Shown here: piece by piece, positions 16,215-25,141 of the stretch | Layout: each line of letters starts with the position of its first letter | Numbering within the stretch: position 1 is the first letter of the stretch | Origin: Aureimonas altamirensis | Lineage (GTDB): Bacteria > Pseudomonadota > Alphaproteobacteria > Rhizobiales > Rhizobiaceae | DNA: 64,000 nucleotides | Assembly (NCBI RefSeq): GCF_023702225.1 | Contig: NZ_JAMQCO010000001.1 | Span: forward strand, 201,442 to 265,441 | Direction of reading: 5' to 3' | The notes under the pieces: generated by a model | Told to the model about the DNA's origin: nothing | The model's database searches: none | The model's input: the letters and a program-made list of their open reading frames with translations, nothing else | Translations under genes and position numbers: made by a program

Positions 16215-17182
16215 TCGGGCCTCCCCTGGCCGCTGTCATAGGCGATGAACTTGCCGAAGGCGCGCGGGCCGTCACCGACCGGCACCTCGCCCAGCCTCTG
16301 CAGTGTCGCCGCATCGATCTTCATCAGCGTATTGTCGAACCAGTTGACGACGTAGAGCGCGCGTCCGTCCCCGGCAGCCGCGATCCCCTCCGGGTACTCT
16401 CCGACATCGACCGTACCGACGGCCTCGAAACTCTCGGCGTCGAACACGCTCAGGGTTGCGCCGTGCTGGTCGGTGGCGAATACGCGGCCTGAGGCGGTGG
16501 CCGTCGCGTAGGGCCGGTCACCGACCGGCACGCTCGCCAGAATCGTCAGCGAAGCCACGTCGACGACGCTGATGTCGTTGGAAACGACATTGGCCACGTG
16601 TACCCGGCGGCCATCGGGCGAGAACTCGACACCGAAAGGGCGTTCGCCGACAGCGACCGTGCCCACGAGGGACATTCCGCCGGTTTCGAAGATGGAGATG
16701 CGGTTGGAATCGCGGTCGGCCGTCACCACCAGCCTGCCGTCCGGAGATACGGCGACACCCGATGGCGAAAGACCGGTCGATACCTCGGCGACGATGCGCC
16801 CATCCTGTGGATCGACGACTGACAGTCGATGGGCATACCAGTCCGCGACATAGACCGGCGCGCCCGACGGATGCACCGCGACACCCAGCGGCCCGCCCTT
16901 CACCTCGATGCGCCGGGCCACGGCAGCCGCCGCGGTATCGATGACGGTGAGCGTGCCGGACTCCGGGCTGGTCACATAGGCGTGGCGCCCGTCCGGCGGC
17001 ACGGCGACACCTGCGGGCTTGCCGCCGATGGGAATGGTCGCAACGACACGCATGGACGCCAGGTCCACCACGGACAGGTCATCGCTCGACTGGTTGGTGA
17101 CATAGGCCGTGTCCGCCCAGGCGGCATTTGCCGTCAGCAGGGCCGCCGCCAGTGCCGCGCACCGAAGGGCCGACGCCGGCAT
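16211..17182 (-). CDS. Secreted YVTN beta-propeller protein (second copy type)
   Basis: 323 residues from the ATG giving MPASALRCAALA; the frame is open further upstream but this start fits the signal peptide (to about residue 24, AAWADT). It has seven or so YVTN repeats, such as AYVTNQSSDDLSVVDL, GVAVPPDGRHAYVT and GVAVSPDGRLVVTADRD. Sequence differs clearly from the propeller at 1382-2356. Located between the MxaD-like gene (4-bp gap) and the cysteine protein (4-bp overlap), it is probably a periplasmic accessory of the quinoprotein system; ligand unknown. Confidence 0.86.
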   Translation of the reverse strand: MPASALRCAALAAALLTANAAWADTAYVTNQSSDDLSVVDLASMRVVATIPIGGKPAGVAVPPDGRHAYVTSPESGTLTVIDTAAAAVARRIEVKGGPLGVAVHPSGAPVYVADWYAHRLSVVDPQDGRIVAEVSTGLSPSGVAVSPDGRLVVTADRDSNRISIFETGGMSLVGTVAVGERPFGVEFSPDGRRVHVANVVSNDISVVDVASLTILASVPVGDRPYATATASGRVFATDQHGATLSVFDAESFEAVGTVDVGEYPEGIAAAGDGRALYVVNWFDNTLMKIDAATLQRLGEVPVGDGPRAFGKFIAYDSGQGRPE

Positions 17183-17186
17183 GGGA

Positions 17187-17723
17187 TCAGGACCCGTTTT
17201 CCAGACTTGCCTTGAGCCCCTCGGCGACCTTCTCCTGCATGGCGGCCACGGCATCGTTGGCGGCCTTGTCGTTGAGGTTTTCCGGCGGCTCGTTGTTCGG
17301 GTAGCCCCGGTAATAGGCGCTGCGGATCTCGATCTCGGACTTGTCGCCGCCGGCCGCGGGCTTCACCGTCAGGAACTCGCTGTAATTCGTCACGGGCAGG
17401 ATCGCCGTATCCACCTCCGGCATCTGGATCTGGTAGCTCATGCGCCCGGCATCATACTTGTAAAGCTCCTGGCGCAGCACGCCGCCATCCTTCAACGTCA
17501 CTTCGCGCACGCTTTTTACTGCGTTTCCCGGCTCGGCCTTCACCGAGGCGACCAGGGGATTCCACGAGAGATCGTCGAAATTGCCGATCCTTTGCCAGAC
17601 GGCGGCCGGAGCCATATCGACTTCGATGGTGGTGGCATGCTTCTGCCGCGACGGGCCATGCGCCAGGGCAATCCCCGGCAGGACCGTCAGGGCCAATGTC
17701 AACGCGACGAAGCTACGTGTCAC
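17187..17723 (-). CDS. MxaD-like SRPBCC family periplasmic protein
   Basis: 178 residues from a GTG with GGGAGGA six bases upstream; another GTG five codons earlier overlaps that site and is less likely. Signal peptide to about residue 22 (GIALAHG). SRPBCC/polyketide-cyclase-like fold: IEVDMAPAAVWQRIGNFDDLSWNP at the start and a long C-terminal helix (NDAVAAMQEKVAEGLKASLEN). MxaD proteins of methylotrophs share this fold and help coupling between methanol dehydrogenase and its cytochrome; the same role is inferred here. It is first of a three-gene minus-strand operon. Confidence 0.8.
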   Translation of the reverse strand: MTRSFVALTLALTVLPGIALAHGPSRQKHATTIEVDMAPAAVWQRIGNFDDLSWNPLVASVKAEPGNAVKSVREVTLKDGGVLRQELYKYDAGRMSYQIQMPEVDTAILPVTNYSEFLTVKPAAGGDKSEIEIRSAYYRGYPNNEPPENLNDKAANDAVAAMQEKVAEGLKASLENGS

Positions 17724-17845
17724 GCTATCCTCCCTCACGACGCAACGGTGTCCGGCAGGAACGCTATGACGTCCGCCCTGTCATGGGAAGGCCGAGGGGC
17801 GCGCGGAGACGATATCGGGAAGATTTCCCGAGCGACCGGGGAAAT

Positions 17846-18088
17846 TTACCGGAACGCCTTGAAGGCGACGGTGGTGAAGGTGTCCGACACGCCATCCACG
17901 GTCTGCAGCCGCTCCGTGACGAAATGTCCCGTATCGCTGTCCGGGTCGAGATAGAATTTGGCGATCAGGTCGAACTGGCCGGACGTGGAATAGACCTCCG
18001 ACAGTTCCTCCACTGTCTCGACCAGGGCTTCGGCCACCGCATAGGCCCGGCCCGGCCGGCACTTGAACTGAACGAAGATGGCGCGCAC
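17846..18088 (-). CDS. Stand-alone Lrp/AsnC ligand-binding (RAM) domain protein
   Basis: 80 residues from a GTG start. The whole chain is one AsnC_trans_reg (RAM) domain: AIFVQFKCRPGRAYAVAEAL, YSTSGQFDLIAKFYL, LQTVDGVSDTFTTVAFKAF. There is no DNA-binding helix-turn-helix, so it cannot act as a normal Lrp regulator; such proteins may bind small ligands or pair with full-length Lrp proteins. It lies 63 bp after the ferredoxin-NADP reductase gene on the same strand. Confidence 0.85.
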   Translation of the reverse strand: MRAIFVQFKCRPGRAYAVAEALVETVEELSEVYSTSGQFDLIAKFYLDPDSDTGHFVTERLQTVDGVSDTFTTVAFKAFR

Positions 18089-18151
18089 GGCGTGCCCCCG
18101 AGGAAAGCGTTGCGGACAGGGGCGCGATGGACGGCGCCCTGTCCCTTGCTA

Positions 18152-18973
18152 TCAATCGACGAAGGCGCGTTCAACCACATAGGTGGCGGGCTTGTTGTTG
18201 GCCCCTTCCTCGAGGCCAGCCTTTTCCAGGAGCGCCGCCGTATCCTTCAGCATCGCCATGGAGCCGCAGATCATCGCACGGTCGATGTCCGGGTCCAGCG
18301 GCGGCAGGCCGAGGCTGGAGAACAGCGAGCCGTTCTCGATCATGGTCGTGATGCGCTCGCCGCGCGGCTCGCCCTCGCGGGTCGCCGACCCATGATAGAG
18401 AAGCTTGTCCCCGACGATCTCGGACAGGATCTCGTCCTCTGCGACGGAAGCCACGAGATCCTTGCCGTATTGCAGTTCAGCAGTCTCGCGGGTCGTGTGC
18501 GTCAGGATGACCTTCTCGAACTTCTCATAGGTCTCGGGATCGCGGATGATGCCGGCAAAGGGCGCGATGCCGGTGCCGGTCGAAAACAGGTACAGACGCC
18601 GCCCCGGAATGAGCGCGTCGAGCACGAGTGTCCCCGTCGGCTTCTTGCGCATCAGCACGGTATCGCCCGGCCTGATCTTCTGCAGATGCTCGGTCAGCGG
18701 GCCGCCGGGCACCTTGATGGAGAAGAACTCCAGCTCCTCGTCCCAGGACGGGCTGGCGATGGAATAGGCGCGGAAGACAGGCTTCTCGGCGTTGGGCAGG
18801 CCGATCATGGCGAACTCGCCCGTCCGGAACCGGAAGCTGGCCGGCCGCGTCATGCGGAAGCGGAACAGGCTGTCGGTATAGTGGTGGACGTCCGTCACCG
18901 TCTCGGCAAAGACGTTCGCGGGCACAGGAAACACCGGCTGCGCTTCATCCTGCGGCTTGACGATAGCGTTCAT
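18152..18973 (-). CDS. fpr: Ferredoxin-NADP+ reductase
   Basis: 273-residue bacterial-type FNR. The FAD-binding motif RAYSIASPSWDEELEF and NADP-binding GTGIAPFAGI are visible, with the C-terminal VVERAFVD expected of the Fpr class. It exchanges electrons between NADPH and ferredoxin/flavodoxin, commonly linked to oxidative-stress defence and Fe-S supply. It is followed by the AsnC-domain gene. A short inverted repeat at 19050-19065 lies upstream, next to the pncB stop. Confidence 0.93.
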   Translation of the reverse strand: MNAIVKPQDEAQPVFPVPANVFAETVTDVHHYTDSLFRFRMTRPASFRFRTGEFAMIGLPNAEKPVFRAYSIASPSWDEELEFFSIKVPGGPLTEHLQKIRPGDTVLMRKKPTGTLVLDALIPGRRLYLFSTGTGIAPFAGIIRDPETYEKFEKVILTHTTRETAELQYGKDLVASVAEDEILSEIVGDKLLYHGSATREGEPRGERITTMIENGSLFSSLGLPPLDPDIDRAMICGSMAMLKDTAALLEKAGLEEGANNKPATYVVERAFVD

Positions 18974-19049
18974 GTCGATCGGCCTTTGGCGTTATTGGGA
19001 CGTTCTGGCGGCATACGGGGCGTTCATGCCGCAGAAAGCGTCCCATTGC

Positions 19050-19065
19050 GAGAAAGAATTTTCTC
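19050..19065. promoter_or_regulatory. Inverted repeat between pncB and fpr
   Basis: GAGAAA-GAAT-TTTCTC forms a 6-bp-arm dyad overlapping the pncB stop and lying about 77 bp before the fpr start. It could be a regulator site for fpr or a weak hairpin at the pncB end. The AT content leaves chance as an alternative. Confidence 0.3.
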
Positions 19066-20368
19066 AAACTTCCACCTTGCGTGGAATGGCCCCTTCGGTT
19101 CCGAAGACGCGGCGATACCGCTCGATTTCGGACGGCAGCCCCGTCGCCTTGGCCGGGTTGTCCGAGAGCTTCACCGCCGGCCGGCCGGCCGCGTCCTTGA
19201 CCTTGCAGACGAGCGAAATGGGCTTCAGCCCGTTGGTCGGCTCGGGCGCGACGCCCCTGAAATCGTTGGTCAGGTTCGTTCCCCAACCGAAGCTCATGCG
19301 GACGCGGCCATGGAAATGGCGGTAGGTTTCCTCGATGGTCTCGATGTCGAGCCCATCGGAGAACACCAGCAACCGCTCGCGCGGATCGACCCCGCGTCGC
19401 CGCCACCAGTCCATGATCGCCTCTCCGCCCTCGACGGGCGGCGCGGAATCGGGACGAAAGCCGGTCCAGCCGGCCACCCAGTCCGGGGCGTTGTCCAGGA
19501 AGGAGCGCGTTCCGAACGTGTCGGGCAGCACGACCAGGAGGTTTCCGTCGTACCAGTCCTGCCACTCCCGCATCATGCGGTAGGGCGCGTCGCGAAGGGC
19601 GTCGTCGTCCTGCGAAAGTGCGGCGGCCACCATCGGCAGTTCGTGCGCGTTGGTGCCGATCGCCTCAAGGTCCGTTTCCATGGCCAGAAGCACGTTGCTG
19701 GAGCCGGAAAAGCGGCTGCCGAGCTTTTCCTTCAGGGCTTCCACGCACCAGCGCTGCCACAGGAAGGAGTGGCGTCGGCGGGTGCCGAAATCCGAGATGC
19801 GGATATCGGGAAGCTCGGCCAGCCGCTCGACCTTTTCCCACATCTTGGTCTTGGCGCGCGCGTAGAGCACGTCCAGCTCGAAGCGCTTGAAGCCCCGCAT
19901 TGCCGCACGCGACCGCAGTTCGTTGATGATGGCGAGCGCGGGAATCTCCCACATCATCGTATGCGTCCAGGGCCCGTGGAACTGCAGCTCGTACTGGCCG
20001 TCGCGCCGGCTGAGATCGTAGGGCGGCAGTTCGAACCCGCTCAGCCATTCCAGGAAATCGGGACGGAATATCTGCGACTTGCCGTAGAAGCTGTTGCCGG
20101 CCAGCCAGATCATCTCACGCTTGGAAAAGCGGATCGTGCGCGCATGGTCCAGTTGGGCGCGCAACTCCGCCTCGTCGATCTCGTCGGCGATGCGCACCGA
20201 GGCCGTCCGGTTGATCAGCTCGAACGTCACCTGCGTATCGCGATAGCGACCCCAGATGAGCTGCAGCATCAGGAGCTTGTAGAAATCGGTATCGAGAAGG
20301 CTCCGGATGATCGGATCCAGCTTGAACGTATGGTTCCAGACGCGCGTTGCGATATCGATCGCGACCAT
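19064..20368 (-). CDS. pncB: Nicotinate phosphoribosyltransferase
   Basis: 434 residues from the ATG giving [11 protein letters not shown], close to the usual 400-440. It makes nicotinate mononucleotide from nicotinate and PRPP with ATP (NAD salvage). Family landmarks: [13 protein letters not shown] near the N terminus, the phosphorylated-His region [31 protein letters not shown] and [11 protein letters not shown]. The frame is open upstream into the TSUP gene, but those residues are not homologous. Gap to the TSUP gene is 11 bp, so both are probably co-transcribed. Confidence 0.95.
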   Translation of the reverse strand: MVAIDIATRVWNHTFKLDPIIRSLLDTDFYKLLMLQLIWGRYRDTQVTFELINRTASVRIADEIDEAELRAQLDHARTIRFSKREMIWLAGNSFYGKSQIFRPDFLEWLSGFELPPYDLSRRDGQYELQFHGPWTHTMMWEIPALAIINELRSRAAMRGFKRFELDVLYARAKTKMWEKVERLAELPDIRISDFGTRRRHSFLWQRWCVEALKEKLGSRFSGSSNVLLAMETDLEAIGTNAHELPMVAAALSQDDDALRDAPYRMMREWQDWYDGNLLVVLPDTFGTRSFLDNAPDWVAGWTGFRPDSAPPVEGGEAIMDWWRRRGVDPRERLLVFSDGLDIETIEETYRHFHGRVRMSFGWGTNLTNDFRGVAPEPTNGLKPISLVCKVKDAAGRPAVKLSDNPAKATGLPSEIERYRRVFGTEGAIPRKVEV

Positions 20369-20379
20369 CGAGATTGACC

Positions 20380-21231
20380 TCAGGCGAAAAGCGAATAGGC
20401 GAAGCGCGCGCAGATCAGCAGCAGGAATACGCCGAAGGCCATTTCCAGCCGCTTCTTGTCCAGCCTGTGGGCCAGCGCGGCGCCCATCGGCGCGGTGATG
20501 ACGCTGGTGACCGAAAACAGCGCGAAGCCGATCACCGAGACGTAGCCGAAGGCGAGCGGCGGTTGCAGCGCCGCAACGCCGGGGTACTGCGCCGCCGCCG
20601 GCCAGCCGGCATAGATGTAGCCGATCGTTCCGGGAATGGAAATGATGACGCCCAGCCCCGACGACGTCGCCACCGCCTGGTGGATGGGCCGGCTGTAGAA
20701 GGTCATGAAGAGCGACGAAAGCTGCCCCCCGCCGATGCCCATCAGGGCCGACAGGATGCCGATGATCCAGCCATAGACCACCATTACGACCCGGCCGGGC
20801 ATATCGAGGCCGAGACGCCAGCTTTCCCGGCCGAACAGCAGCTTGACTGCCGATATGCCCGCCACGACGATGAAGACGATCTTGAACAGGTCGGCCGGTG
20901 CGTAGCGGGCGATGAAGCTTCCGGCGGCGACGCCCAGCACGACCGGTACGGCCCATACCTTCAGGATGGACATGTCGACCGCGCCGCGCCGCCGGTGCGC
21001 GCTGAAGGAGCGGATGGAAGTGGGGATGATGATGGCGAGCGAGGTGCCGATGCAGAGCGGCATGCGCACGTCTTCCGGAACGCCTAGGATACGGAAGAGC
21101 TCATAGAGGATCGGCACCGCGACCGCGCCCCCGCCGACGCCGAACACCCCGGCCAGCAAGCCGGTGACGGCCCCCCCGGCCAGAAGCGCCGCGGCGAGCC
21201 AGATCGCCTCCCCCATTGCGATATCGATCAT
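20380..21231 (-). CDS. TauE/SafE (TSUP) family membrane transporter
   Basis: 283 residues from the ATG giving [11 protein letters not shown], with GGGAG five bases upstream; an earlier in-frame ATG is less well placed. About eight membrane segments with the two characteristic repeats [19 protein letters not shown] and [23 protein letters not shown] proteins export sulfite, organosulfonates or related anions. The substrate here is unknown; neighbouring genes (pncB) do not inform it. Confidence 0.9.
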   Translation of the reverse strand: MIDIAMGEAIWLAAALLAGGAVTGLLAGVFGVGGGAVAVPILYELFRILGVPEDVRMPLCIGTSLAIIIPTSIRSFSAHRRRGAVDMSILKVWAVPVVLGVAAGSFIARYAPADLFKIVFIVVAGISAVKLLFGRESWRLGLDMPGRVVMVVYGWIIGILSALMGIGGGQLSSLFMTFYSRPIHQAVATSSGLGVIISIPGTIGYIYAGWPAAAQYPGVAALQPPLAFGYVSVIGFALFSVTSVITAPMGAALAHRLDKKRLEMAFGVFLLLICARFAYSLFA

Positions 21232-21249
21232 GTCGTCTCCCCTCGTGCT

Positions 21250-21313
21250 CCCCACTCATAGGTGTGGGGAACACGGAAGCACAAGGTTTGCGCGCGGATA
21301 TTTCGCCGCGCGC
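21250..21313 (-). terminator. Hairpins between TonB receptor and TSUP gene
   Basis: Two stems lie between the receptor stop and the TSUP start. Stem 1 is GCGCGCGG/CCGCGCGC at 21290-21313 with an 8-nt loop, only 4 bp after the receptor stop. Stem 2 is CCCCAC/GTGGGG at 21250-21269. Stem 1 is a likely transcript end for the receptor although no U-run follows; stem 2 sits in the TSUP leader. Confidence 0.45.
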
Positions 21314-21317
21314 CCTC

Positions 21318-23708
21318 TCAGAAGGTCGTGCTGACCCTGAGGTAGAAGGAGCGGCCGGGTTCGTTGAAGGTCGCCGCACCGGCCGAGGTGCCGCTGCCCT
21401 TGCGGAACAGCCGTTCGTCGAAGATGTTGCTGACGCCGGCGCCGATCCGCAATTGCTCGTTAGCCTGGAAGTCCAGGTTGAAGCCGACCAGCGTGTAGGG
21501 ATCGAGGTCGTCGGTATTGCCCGCAAGGCTGCCGGTGGTGACGTTTCGGTAGGGCGCTTCCGTCTTGCCGTAATGGGTCAGCGTCAATGCCGTGAACAGG
21601 CGCTCGGTAGCCTGCCACTCCAGCGCGGTATTGATCGTGTATTCCGGCACGAGGGACAGCGGATTGCCGGTTTCCTTGTCCTCTGATTCCAGCATGTAGG
21701 TGGCGTTGGTGCGCCAGTTCACATTGTCCAGGAGAGGCACGAGCAGGTTGCCCTCGAGGCCGGACAGCACGGCCTTCGGCGTGTTGTCCCACTGGAAGAG
21801 CTGGGCGCGGCCCAGAACCCCGACCGGCACGACACCGGCCGTGATGCGATCCTTGTAGTCGTTGTGGAAATAGGTCAGGCCCGCCTGCCAGCCGGTCTCG
21901 TTGATGTAGTTGATACCGATTTCCTTGTTGACGCTCGTCTCGGCCTTCAGGTCCGGATTGCCGATGACGTAGCAGCCGAGTCCGAGCGACGGAAAGTTGA
22001 AGGGGCAGCCGTTGCCCATCGTGTAATAGACGTAGTTCTCGTTAAGCTGGTACAGGTTGGGCGCCTTGAAGGCGCGGGCGATACCCGCCTTCAGCGAAAT
22101 CTCGTCCGTCAGGTCGTAGGAAGCGTTCAGGCTGGGGCTGGCATTGCCGCCGAACTCGCTGTGATAATCGCCGCGGATACCCGGCGTCAGCACCAGCTTG
22201 TCGGTGACGTAGATATTGTCCTCGAGATACAGGCCGTAGAGCTGCGCGTCGATCTTCGAGTCGCGGTCGGCCGGATTGGACGGGACGCCCGGGATGGTCA
22301 CGCCGCCGGTGATCGCCTGTCGGAGCGAAACCGGGTCGTCCATGTATTCGCCGCGGAATTCGGCGCCCACCGTGACGTTCTGGTCGAAGTGATAGGTGAA
22401 GGGAATGTTGAATTCCGACTTCGCCGCCCAGTTGTCGAGCGTGATCGTGCCCTTCTCCAGGCTGCTGCTGATCGCGCCTTCGCCACTTCCGGCCGTTCCC
22501 TCCAGGAAGCGGTTGTTGCGGGTATTCTCCCATTGCAGATAGGAGTTCGAGGTGCCGAACTCGTAATTGCCGCGATGGGTCAGCGCCAGCGTGGTGCGGT
22601 AGAGCGTGTTGGTCTCCTCGCCCTGGCCGGCCAGCTCCTCGATCACGTCGTTGGTGCCGGCCAATTGGCGGTCGCCGGTGAAGATGTTGCCCTGCCGGCT
22701 GTAAGCCGCCTCGAACTCGAACTCGTTGGACTCGTTCGCGTACCAGGTGAGTACGCCGCGCACGTCCTTGTTGACGACACCCTCGCGACCGGCCGGGATA
22801 TCGGTCGGCAGCAGCGCCGCGTCGGCGTTGATAGCCGGGTCGTCCGCGTCCGTCTTGCTGTAGCTGCCATAGACCCGATAGGCGAAATCCTGCCCGAGGG
22901 GTCCGCCTGCGAAGACGTTGCCCCGGAACGTCTTGCCCTCTTCCGAGTGCTGCGGAATGTTGACGTAGCTCGAAACGGTGACGCTCTGCTCGGCCGGGCG
23001 CTTGGTGATGATGTTCACGACGCCGCCGGCGGCACCGGAGCCGTAGCGCGCGGCGGCCGGGCCGCGCAGCACCTCGATGCGCTCGACCGCCTCGGGCGGC
23101 ACCCAGTTCGAGTCGCCGCGCGTGTCGCGCTCGCCGGAACGGCCGTATCGGATGGCATTGCGCGACAGGACGGGCTTGCCATCGATCAGGATCAGCGTGT
23201 TCTCCGGCCCCATGCCACGAATGTCGATCTGGCGGTTGTTGCCGCGCACGCCCGAGGCCGAGTTGCCGGTGAGGTTCACGCCCGGCTGCCTGCGGATGAT
23301 GTCCGACAGATCGTTGACCGGCGGCCGATGGTCGATATCGGTGGCGCTGATGATCGAAACGCCTGGCGCCTGCTTGAGCTGCTCATCTGCGGACAACACC
23401 AGCACCTCGTCCAGCGCGACGGCCTCGCCCGCCGGAAGCACGCTTTCGCCCTCTTCGATCTGCTCCTGCGCGACGGCGCCTTCCTGGGCAACGGCGTGGC
23501 CGACCGGCACGGAAAGGGCGACGAGCAGCCCGATGGCGGTACCGGAACGGAGGATGGCTCGGTTGGAAGGAGTGCGCGACAAGGTGGAATCTCCAAAGGC
23601 AGGCCGTTTCCCGGCTTTTGGGAGAAACCGGAAATCGGATGAGGAACTGGAATGGAAAACCGTGGCGCTGGCGGCGGCTACTGCCCGGACTTTCAGGTTC
23701 ATCTTCAT
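21318..23708 (-). CDS. TonB-dependent catecholate siderophore receptor (FepA-like)
   Basis: 796 residues. TonB box-like DEVLVLS after the signal region, then a plug domain with FepA-type motifs: RGMGPENTLILIDGKPV, RYGRSGERDTRGDSNWVPPE, VERIEVLRGPAAARYGSGAAGGVVNIITKRP. A 22-strand type barrel ends in an aromatic residue (LRVSTTF). It imports ferric catecholate siderophores across the outer membrane. The ATG start gives an odd 45-residue Ser/Arg-rich lead before the real signal sequence (ILRSGTAIGLLVALSVPVGHAVAQ). A TTG at 'LSRTPSNR', with GGAG upstream, would remove it. Divergent from the methyltransferase gene. Confidence 0.88.
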   Translation of the reverse strand: MKMNLKVRAVAAASATVFHSSSSSDFRFLPKAGKRPAFGDSTLSRTPSNRAILRSGTAIGLLVALSVPVGHAVAQEGAVAQEQIEEGESVLPAGEAVALDEVLVLSADEQLKQAPGVSIISATDIDHRPPVNDLSDIIRRQPGVNLTGNSASGVRGNNRQIDIRGMGPENTLILIDGKPVLSRNAIRYGRSGERDTRGDSNWVPPEAVERIEVLRGPAAARYGSGAAGGVVNIITKRPAEQSVTVSSYVNIPQHSEEGKTFRGNVFAGGPLGQDFAYRVYGSYSKTDADDPAINADAALLPTDIPAGREGVVNKDVRGVLTWYANESNEFEFEAAYSRQGNIFTGDRQLAGTNDVIEELAGQGEETNTLYRTTLALTHRGNYEFGTSNSYLQWENTRNNRFLEGTAGSGEGAISSSLEKGTITLDNWAAKSEFNIPFTYHFDQNVTVGAEFRGEYMDDPVSLRQAITGGVTIPGVPSNPADRDSKIDAQLYGLYLEDNIYVTDKLVLTPGIRGDYHSEFGGNASPSLNASYDLTDEISLKAGIARAFKAPNLYQLNENYVYYTMGNGCPFNFPSLGLGCYVIGNPDLKAETSVNKEIGINYINETGWQAGLTYFHNDYKDRITAGVVPVGVLGRAQLFQWDNTPKAVLSGLEGNLLVPLLDNVNWRTNATYMLESEDKETGNPLSLVPEYTINTALEWQATERLFTALTLTHYGKTEAPYRNVTTGSLAGNTDDLDPYTLVGFNLDFQANEQLRIGAGVSNIFDERLFRKGSGTSAGAATFNEPGRSFYLRVSTTF

Positions 23709-23847
23709 GTGACACAGGACTCCGAAACCGAAAAGTGGAATCGGCGAGTCAACTATTGCAACTCACAGTGAGTGATGCCAAAAGGCAACATTGTCGGTTG
23801 CGCATCGTTGGCCGGCAGGGGTTCGGACGGGATTGGAGGGCGTTGCA

Positions 23848-25104
23848 ATGTTGCCCCACACGCAAGCCTATATCGACACCGCCTGGCGCGAGACGTCGCC
23901 CGGATGGCTTCTGGCGGTCGTCGCCATGCTTGGGTTCCGCCGCCCGGCCCCGGGGCCGATCGCCATTTGCGATCTCGCTTGCGGCACAGGCTATTCGGCT
24001 GCGCTGACGGCGGCATCGATGCCGTCGGCGCGTGTCGACGGCTTCGATGCCGATGCGGGCCATATCGCAGCGGCCGGACGCCTGGCGAAAAGCGCCGGCA
24101 TCAACAATATCCGCTTCGAAACCGCCGATATCCGGGTGCTCGCGGCAGATCCGCCCCGGACCTACGATCTCGTCATCGTGCATGGCGTCTTGTCCTGGGT
24201 ACGACCGGATGTCCGGGAGGCTATTTTCCGGTTCGCCGGTACGGCGCTCAAGGATGGGGGCATCGCCTATCTGCATTATGCCTGCCAGCCGGGCGCCTCC
24301 ACCTTCTCTGTCCTCAATGCCGCCATGCGGGCCGCCGCGCCCGGTGGCACGCCGATGGAGCGCCTCGAAAAGGCCAGGCCGGTGCTGGAGCGCATGCGCC
24401 ACGGAGCGGGCCTGTTCATCGCCCATCCGCAAGCCGGGACATCGTGGGACAGCCTGACGAAGCAGCCGGACGCCTATGTCGCGCACGAACTGGCGGGCGA
24501 CACGTTCGAGCCGCTGTCGAGCGGCGACGTGATTGCGGCGATGGCGGCGCGCGGATGTACCTTCGCGGGCAGCGCCACAGCCATCGAGAACGTCGACCGC
24601 ATGTCCCTGCCGGAGGATTGCGTCGCCGCACTGGACGGCGTCGACGAGCCCCACTTCCGTGAGGTGTTGAAAGACATCGCCCGGGACCAGGCTTTGCGCC
24701 GCGATATCTACGTGAAGAACGGCCGGCCCCTGACGCCGCAGGCGCATGTGGATGCGCTGCGCGGCCTGCGCTTCCGTCGCATGGCGGATGTCGCCGGCGG
24801 CGCCGTCACGATCCAGACCCGGATGGGGCCGGTGGAGGGCGCCGCCGCGATCTTCGCCCCGCTTCTCGACGCCTTTTCGGCAGGCGACCGCGCCTTCGAC
24901 GAGCTGGAGAAAATCCCGCCATTTTCCGGCAGGCCCGGCCTTCTCAACCAATCGCTGGTGCTGCTGATGGAAGGAGGCCTGGTGCGGCCGGTCTGGACCG
25001 GCGCGGACAAGGCAGGCGCCGAAGCCTTCAACCGCGCCGTTTCCGGCTCCGCGACCGCTCCGGCAGAGGCCGATGCGGAACTGATGGGGCCACGCCCGCT
25101 TTAG
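23848..25104 (+). CDS. Class I SAM methyltransferase with regulatory domain
   Basis: 418 residues from the ATG preceded by GGAGGG. The N-terminal Rossmann methyltransferase shows SAM motif I CDLACGTGYSAALT, motif II FDADAGHI, and motif IV DLVIVHGVLSWV. The middle and C-terminal parts resemble the methyltransferase regulatory domain family (PF10119) in layout (LKDIARDQALRRDIYVKN). The methyl acceptor is unknown. It is divergent from the TonB receptor. It ends in a TAG that overlaps the TTAGAGCG repeat preceding the ABC-F remnant. Confidence 0.8.
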   Translation: MLPHTQAYIDTAWRETSPGWLLAVVAMLGFRRPAPGPIAICDLACGTGYSAALTAASMPSARVDGFDADAGHIAAAGRLAKSAGINNIRFETADIRVLAADPPRTYDLVIVHGVLSWVRPDVREAIFRFAGTALKDGGIAYLHYACQPGASTFSVLNAAMRAAAPGGTPMERLEKARPVLERMRHGAGLFIAHPQAGTSWDSLTKQPDAYVAHELAGDTFEPLSSGDVIAAMAARGCTFAGSATAIENVDRMSLPEDCVAALDGVDEPHFREVLKDIARDQALRRDIYVKNGRPLTPQAHVDALRGLRFRRMADVAGGAVTIQTRMGPVEGAAAIFAPLLDAFSAGDRAFDELEKIPPFSGRPGLLNQSLVLLMEGGLVRPVWTGADKAGAEAFNRAVSGSATAPAEADAELMGPRPL

Positions 25105-25141
25105 AGCGCCGTGCGTCCGTTCGGACGCACAAAGGTCGCTC
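25101..25141. repeat. Palindromic intergenic element after the methyltransferase gene
   Basis: A perfect 9-bp stem GTGCGTCCG/CGGACGCAC (25111-25130, 2-nt centre) is nested inside a second complementary pair GAGCG (25104-25108) and CGCTC (25137-25141). The structure resembles palindromic elements scattered in rhizobial intergenic DNA and could end the methyltransferase transcript. The leading octamer TTAGAGCG recurs at 25577-25584, on the far side of the ABC-F remnant. No other copy was seen in the window. Confidence 0.6.

Noticed and set aside
17696-20377. 893-codon plus-strand frame
   Set aside because: It covers the AsnC-domain, fpr and pncB genes on the other strand and has no family motif; a mirror of their codon usage.
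23709-23847. Iron-responsive operator (TGA-N9-TCA type) between TonB receptor and methyltransferase
   Set aside because: Only imperfect matches with wrong spacing were seen, so no site is called.
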